DNA of 64,000 nt from Monosiga brevicollis MX1. Taxonomy: Eukaryota; Opisthokonta; Choanoflagellata; Craspedida; Salpingoecidae. Made by a program: the position numbers and the translations under genes. The first letter of the stretch is position 1. Each line of letters begins with the position of its first letter. Positions 58,041 through 64,000 of this stretch are shown in pieces. The notes under the pieces were generated by a model. The model saw only the letters and a list, made by a program, of their open reading frames with translations. It did no database searches and was not told the DNA's origin. The stretch lies in assembly GCF_000002865.3 (NCBI RefSeq), contig NW_001865079.1, positions 137,015 through 201,014 on the forward strand, in the 5' to 3' direction.

Positions 58041-58671
58041 CACAAAACAAAACAAAAAAACAGCGTGACACACGCGATATGGGATTCTTCAAACTTGACA
58101 AAAAAACAAAAACTTTCCCCCCACTTCCCAAGGGAAAAAAAACCGTTCGTTTTGCGATTTCCCCCGGGATGTGCGGTTTTACAGGGGCATCACCACATAG
58201 ATACGCATAAGGGGGCGATTGGCTCCAAAGCAGGTACAATTCCAATCCCACCCAACAAAAAGTGTGTGTGGTGTCCTTCAAGAACGCGCGATCTTCCAGA
58301 TCCTTCAACCGTCAACGTGCGCCCGCTTGCTCACCACTGGCAAGACCCGCTTGGTCTTCCCCCCGAAGCCACACCTCTCCCGGCTTGTGGTCACATGCGA
58401 CATCCTTCCACCACCCACCCACCGCCCTGCCCTGCCCTGCCTCTGCTGGTCTTGTGAGCGACCTCGGGCCAGTACTTGTGGCGCCGACCCGCTGGGATGG
58501 AGCATTTTTCAACTCTCAACTACCATCCTCATCAGTACCAGCCAACGAGCTGCACCCAGGCCCAACTACCCCTTTGACTTTGCTACAGCCACTGACTTTC
58601 AAGTCTCGACCGCCACCACGTCTGCGATACGCCAGACCAGTTCTTTCCCCGTGATCAATAAAGACGCCAAG

Positions 58672-60187
58672 ATGAAGACTGAGGTTGCCAGCATGATGCA
58701 GCAGGAGGAGGCGACAGCCAACTCCAAGATGCAGCTCATGGCCCAAGAGGCTCGCGACCAAGAAGAAGAGAAGTTCACCAAGTAAGACCCCACTCTGCTC
58801 CGCACCTCATCCGCCTGCTGCCTTGTAGCTGTGTTTCTCCTCCCGCAAATGGCAGCTCACCAACGTGTTCTTGTGGCTCTTTTTGTTTCATTGCACCAGG
58901 TCACTGAACGGCTCTGAGGTGTCCAGCAACAGCAGCAGCAACTCGCTCGAACTTCCCTCGGGCGTCGTCTCCAAGCCTTACGGCATGGAGGGCGTCGAGC
59001 GCTACGACAACGCCTTCCACCGCGTCAAGCTCATGCAGTCTGAGATTATTGTCGAGCGCGGCATCACCCGCCGCCTCGCCGAGGTCGGCAAGCAGATTTT
59101 GCCCGAGACCTGCCACGAGAGCAACAACTACCTTCTTACCGACTCTATGGTCGACAACCTTTACGGCGACCGTGTGCTCGAGGGCCTGCGTGAGGCTGGC
59201 CTCAAGATTTTCAAGATTGTTGTGCCCGCCGATGAGCTTGACGAGACAGGCGAGCCCTCTTGCGAGCGCCACAAGACGCTCGACGTCTTCAGCCGCTGCG
59301 TTGACCAGATCCTTGAGCGTGGCATTGACAAGAAGACCGCCATCATCTCCCTCGGCGGCGGTGTCGTGAACAACATTGCCGGTTTCATCTCAGCCACCCT
59401 CTACCGCGGTATCACGCTGGTCCACTTTTCCACCACCACCATGGGCCAGGTCGATGCCGCCATTGACTTTAAGCAGGCCGTCAACCACCACATGGGCAAG
59501 AACCTCCTGGGTGCCTACCACCCGGCCTCTCGCATCATCCTGGACCCTGAAGTCCTCGTGAGCCAGAGCAAGCGCCACATTCTCAACGGTCTGGCCGAGT
59601 CGATCAAGCACGCCTTTACCCAGTCGGAGGAGCTCATCAACTACATTGTTGACAACCGTGCCATGCTCGATGACAAGGAACAGGCCGTCGACTACCTCGA
59701 GCAGATCATTCGCCTGACCATTGCCCACAAGGTGCCCACCCTCTCGGGTGACACTGAGAACAACTACAACGAGTATTGCCCTCAGTATGGTCATTGCCCC
59801 GGCCATGCCGTTGAGTTTTTGAGCCTGCACACCGAGGGTTCCAAGGCAGCCCTGCTGCACGGCGAGGGTGTCACCATTGGCATGTGCCTTTCAGCTGAGG
59901 TGGCCCGCCTCAAGGGCATCTGCGACGATGTTTGCGTCGAGCGTCACTACGAGGTCTGCCAGGCCATGGGCCTGCCCGTCTATATCCCTGACGACATGAG
60001 CGTCGAGGCCATCCTCAACAAGATGTGCTACGACAAGCACTACGTCAAGCAGCCCACCATGGGTCTCACCACCAAGGTCGGCGAGATGTACGGCATTGAC
60101 GGCGACTATGGTCACTCGATTGACCTGGAGACGCTCAAGAAGGCCATTGCCATTAACATCAACCGTCGTGATGCCCAGTCATCATAA
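58672..60187 (+). CDS. Sugar-phosphate cyclase, 2-deoxy-scyllo-inosose synthase-like (dehydroquinate synthase superfamily)
   Basis: Two exons, 58672-58781 and 58900-60187, join in phase to 465 residues; ATG 58672 opens MKTEVASMMQQEEATANSKM. After a polar extension of about 70 residues, the cyclase fold runs to the end: SLGGGVVNNIAGFISATLYR (NAD-binding Gly loop), FKQAVNHHMGKNLLGAYHPA (K228 and K237), LAESIKHAF (E270), YGHCPGHAVEF (H335, H339), LLHGEGVTIGM (H357). E270, H335 and H357 fit the three zinc ligands of the superfamily. KQAVN and GKNL resemble 2-deoxy-scyllo-inosose synthase (SIKQAVN...GKNL) more than dehydroquinate synthase (GKTGIN) or valiolone/gadusol synthases (SKNR/LKNR). The enzyme would cyclise a sugar phosphate such as glucose 6-phosphate or sedoheptulose 7-phosphate with transient NAD use. 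The exact substrate is inferred only. Almost all catalytic sequence sits in one exon. Confidence 0.85.
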
Positions 60188-63100
60188 GCGGCTTCGTTTG
60201 CGCTAGCCTATTTCTGAGTGTCCTGCCTGTGCCTGTGCTAGCTATGCTTTTGATTAGCACCGCTTGTGTCTTGTCTTTAGATTTCTCGTTCCCTCTATTG
60301 CCTTGACATGCTTGTCGTGTCTGCACATTTGGCGCGCCCCGCTCTTGTTAACCATATGCCTGGGCGCTGCGTTTCTGTGTGTATGTATGCTCGTGTTCGA
60401 TACCTCGTGACTTTGCCATCTGCGATGCTGTTGCTCGATGTGTGTCGCCTACACGATCTCGCTCGCGTGTTGAGTTGCTTCTCAGACGTCCTTTCTTCAT
60501 AATCGACTATCTTTTCTCCTGATCAATCACCTTATCATTCGCGCGCTTTTCGTTCGTAAAGGCTCGTAAAGGCTCGCACAACTCGAGAGCAACTCACATT
60601 CACACGCACATCTAAAAAAAAAAGAGTCAAAAGCAAAATCTGAGCTTGATCATTTGTCAGCACGCTCGGGAATTCTGTGAACGAAGAAAGTGACATTGAT
60701 GTCAGCAATTCGAGTTTAGGGCTAAAGAACATTGTATTGTCAGATAAATCCACTTTAAGGAGGTATTTTTAATCTGCTTCTGTTGCGTGCGTTCGAGTCA
60801 TGCAAGCAGGCATTATCTTGAGGCGACGCTGCCAGAAAGCGCACGATGCTCAGGGAAAGTGGCACGTCGGACTGGCCTGTACGTAGCAGATACGCAATTC
60901 TTGTGTTTGAAGCCGTGTGGCCATAAAAGCACGACTGAATATCGACTCGTGCGTGCCCTTGCATGGCGTGTTGCTCGGGTCCATCGTCCCAATTCAAGGT
61001 TGTTGTGCTTCCCAACCAAAAGATCATGAACGGTTTGCGCTCTTTTGTTTATGTCTATCGCAATTAATGATGCAGCATGGCAGGAACGTTGTTCCACCCA
61101 TCCCGCCGTGGTCTCAGCGATGAACTTGAGGCAATCGGACCTTATTCCCGTCGTTGGGCATCCTGCAAATTGATCCAAAGATATGGGTGGCGGGCGAGGG
61201 TTGCTTACGGCCCTTTGCACTATCGTCCAAGCTGGGAAGATGTGCCACGGATTAGGTTGGGATGAGATGACGCTCACCAATCATGGCATGTGCGTCATTG
61301 TGGTCAGCTGGATGCAAAATTAGGAAAGAGGGGCGCGAAAGGGGGTGGGAGGAGTTGTCCCCCGAGATGACCTTCTGCCGGGTATGTCTGTACTTGGCAG
61401 TTTGCCGGGATAGAATTTGAAAAGCTGAGGCATTAGGTTATGATGGGGAGCTCGAGCGTTCCAAGAAGCACACGACGGCATCCCGAGTTGGCACTGGCTG
61501 TGCACGCCTGTCGATGGTGGCGGGGTTGGCATGGATGTCGAGTTTCAAAGGTCAATGACTGCTTGCCGACTTTGTGGGCTGTTTGCATCTCGGATGAGAT
61601 CCGAGGCGAGTTGCCGTCCTCTCTTGTCTGTGTGTTGGCGCGGCCTGGTGCTCCAATCGACGCAGAAAGGGGTGTGAGGGGGTCAGGCAGTTGTGGCACG
61701 TCACGAGCAGAGCTGATTTTGGTGCGGAGGCACCAGCGCCCAACAAGCAAGCGATCCATTCCATTCCGACCCGAGTCATCATCGGATGCAGAAGCGCCAT
61801 GACTCCAAAGGAACGGGTTGGGGAACAGAGGGGTGTGCCACGCCCGGTTGGTGCGGGCCACGCCAACTTTTGACGTGGCCAAGCTAAGCAAAACCCCTAA
61901 TCGACGTTACGAGTCGGTGCCCGGAGAGCATGATGTTCAAATCGCGCTCGTGTATGTGTGATTGATCCCTTGGTGCACCAAGGCGCCGAGTGAAACCCTT
62001 CTCTGCTCTTCCCAGAGGCAGCTGCAGCAGTTCTCGTGCCTGGCACGTGTGAGTGAAACGGCGGGGGCGCGGGGAGGCCAGAAGGTAAGGCGGCATTATC
62101 ATCAGAGTCCAAGTGAGCGGAAGCAGCTTTAGAGGACATCCCACCCAACCTATCTACATATCTGCAATCTTTTGTTGGCAAAGGAAGAAGAGAAAAAGAT
62201 GCGTTCGCGTATCGTGGGTTCCATGGAAGCCATATCGATTTACGTAACGACATCAAGAAAATTTATGTTTCCTATGGGATTGTGGGTCTACTGATGGGAT
62301 CGAAGCAGCTGGGTAGGTTGCTGCTGATGAAACGAGGGTAGGTATTGGGTGGCGAAATCTCGAGCTGTGCCGGCTCATATCAGCCGCTGGTGGCGCTCAA
62401 GAGGTTTGTGATTTTTTTTCATCCTGTTGCCTCGAATAGAGAGACGAAAAGCATTGCTCCTTGCCGACTTTGCCGAGGGCCAGAACAAGTCAAGGCTTGT
62501 GGGCTTGATCCGCGCACATCTTTGCGCCTCGTCGTCTCACGCCATGGGTACACAGCGCCAATCATGTGACTCTGGGTCGCGGCGGCGGCTATCATCGTCT
62601 GCTGCCACAGCCCGTCTGACCGGACTCGGAATAGCGTTTCTTATTGGTACTGGGAACATAGCATGGCCCAACGGCGGGCCTGTGACTGGACCAGAAGTGT
62701 TTCTGTCAACGGTGTGGGCGCATAATCAAAAGGACCCATGAACGACCTCATCCGACCCAACGGGAGCATCAACGAAACGCAAATGCCGAAATTAACCCGA
62801 TGCGAGCTCATGCCTTGTCGTGAGCGATATAGCCAACGAGGATCGAAAACTTGACCTCAGGGCGGCTTTTCTCCGCACCGACTGACTGGGGTGTTGTAAT
62901 CTAAGTTGGTTCGTGCGTGACCCACGAACAGGCAAGTCTTGCCTTCATTCCAAAGAGCCCTTCGTCCTGCGTCATATACTCGATGACTCTTCTCCCAAAC
63001 TCCAGGAGTTTGAACCGCAGCTTTTGTTGTTTTCGTCAACTTTGCCCGCTGTTCCGAGCTCTCGATTGGCCCCGTGCCTGGTCGAGCTGCACCATCCTGC

Positions 63101-64000
63101 CCATGGTTGTTGTTGATTGTGCTTGTCTTGTTCAGCGCCCATCCAGGCACATGGACAGGCAGTGGTCCGCAGGTCTACTATCATTGTGATGAAACTCTAC
63201 GTTCTGAGCCGGGACAAAGCCAGTCTTTAACGTTGGCTGTTCGGCGCCGTAACACTCAAATTGGTTGCCACTTGCATACACGGTTGATGTATCCGATTCA
63301 CGTTGCAGAGGAAGATGGGAAGAGGACGAGGATGAGGAAGATGGGAAGAGGACGAGGAAGAGGAAGAGAGAAAGAAACAACATCAAGACGTGCTTGAAGT
63401 TTGAACAGGCCCGCACTGCCCAGCAGACATGGTCAGCAAGTCAAGGTCGCGGAACCATTCGCTACCGCGGTGCTTAACACCGCCGTGCATAGCAAAGCCA
63501 CGTCAACCTCCATCCGGAATTGGGTTGTGTCGCGTGAGCATGGTTGGATTGGCTCCTCGGATGTTTTCGCCTTTTTTGTGTTGGTGATGAATCTGTAAGA
63601 GGAATGTGTGTGTGTATGTATGTGTGTGTCGAAGGTTTGACTCACTTTCTGTCGCTGACGGACCCTTTGCCCGTGTGTATGTCCGACCGCTTGACTGTTG
63701 GTGTGGGTGGCATTTTTTTTTGACGTCTCCGTCTCCTGCTCTGGCTACTTCAAACTCGTCCATTGGATGTACGTTTGGGTTGTCCTAAAACCTTGCTCGC
63801 TTGTCTGGCACGGTATGCCGTGGCCTCCTTCCGCTGCCACCCTCGCCCCCACCCGTGCACCTTCTCTTGCCAGCCTGCCATGTCCCTGATTTGTTTTCGC
63901 TCCGTATCGTTTGGAGACCTCGCACTTCATCTGCACTTCCTTGATCAAATCACATCACCCATCGCATCAGCTCGCAAATCCCCTCCCCCTATTATAAAGG
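60188..64000. other. 3.8-kb stretch without a supported gene
   Basis: Short poly-A near 60613, a GA-rich imperfect tandem at 63308-63375 and (GT)n near 63606 are visible. Minus-strand open frames at 61433-61891 and 61897-62256 lack recognisable domains and are not called. A TATA-like TATTATAAAGG at 63990-64000 could serve a gene to the right. Confidence 0.5.
63308..63375. repeat. GA-rich imperfect tandem repeat
   Basis: GAGGAAGATGGGAAGAGGAC is duplicated with a short spacer and followed by GAAGAG units. Confidence 0.8.

Larger units (their letters stand above)
55778..58671. other. Intergenic, no gene recognised; several microsatellites
   Basis: Holds (GT)n at about 55807-55841, (GAT)n at about 56258-56293, a small AGCACA...TGTGCT hairpin near 57293 and CA-rich sequence (57945-58040). 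Open frames in both directions look random or repeat-driven. The 5' leader of the cyclase gene lies at the right end. Confidence 0.55.

Noticed and set aside
58219-58671. Upstream extension of the cyclase reading frame to 58219
   Set aside because: The extension needs GTG/TTG-type or unlikely starts and has no cyclase similarity; ATG 58672 gives a natural N-terminus.
61433-62256. Two minus-strand frames (61433-61891 and 61897-62256), possibly one spliced gene
   Set aside because: No recognisable domain, low-complexity composition and no convincing splice pair; left uncalled though not excluded.
1-64000. CRISPR arrays, insertion sequences, operons or bacterial promoters
   Set aside because: None seen; tandem repeats here lack spacer structure and the genes are spliced eukaryotic ones.

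Overview
The window is nuclear DNA from an intron-rich, gene-dense protist close to animals, most likely a choanoflagellate of the Monosiga type. This is judged from gene content (POLR2H, TPP2, PPP1R3-like CBM21, THTPA-like, BLTP3-like, ORP5/8-like) and from animal-style extracellular modules (TSP1, fibrinogen-like and Cys-rich modules) beside short GT-AG introns. Two N-runs show it is a draft assembly. No database search was possible, so the species is inferred.

Layout. 1-624 (+) is the end of a eukaryotic SecA-like motor protein. 3689-4774 (+) is a single-exon CBM21 protein, probably a glycogen-targeting PP1 subunit. 6475-9710 (+) is a 13-exon type I membrane protein with seven Cys-rich modules and a divergent TSP1 repeat. 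10615-11977 (-) is a mitochondrial carrier. 13850-20603 (+) is tripeptidyl-peptidase II. 20807-27896 (-) is a large secreted protein with TSP1, coiled-coil and fibrinogen-like parts. 29090-29994 (+) is RNA polymerase subunit RPB8. 30858-32855 (+) is an orphan five-TM protein with a long acidic tail.

The second half holds a BLTP3/VPS13-type lipid-transfer protein (33370-40915, -), a thiamine-triphosphatase-like CYTH protein (42856-43944, -), an ORP5/8-like oxysterol-binding protein (45113-50099, +), a Wss1/SPRTN-like WLM protease (50462-52058, -), a divergent PI3/4-kinase-like protein (52975-55777, +) and a sugar-phosphate cyclase resembling 2-deoxy-scyllo-inosose synthase (58672-60187, +). 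The last 3.8 kb holds no gene I can support.

The genes form no operon-like unit. Several pairs are head-to-head or tail-to-tail with short spacers. Two genes serve lipid transfer at membrane contacts (BLTP3-like, ORP5/8-like) and two are extracellular adhesion-type proteins, but nothing shows that neighbours act together. Splice sites were read by eye and checked for phase in most genes. The TPP2, fibrinogen-like, BLTP3-like, ORP and kinase models are correct in outline but not at every exon.
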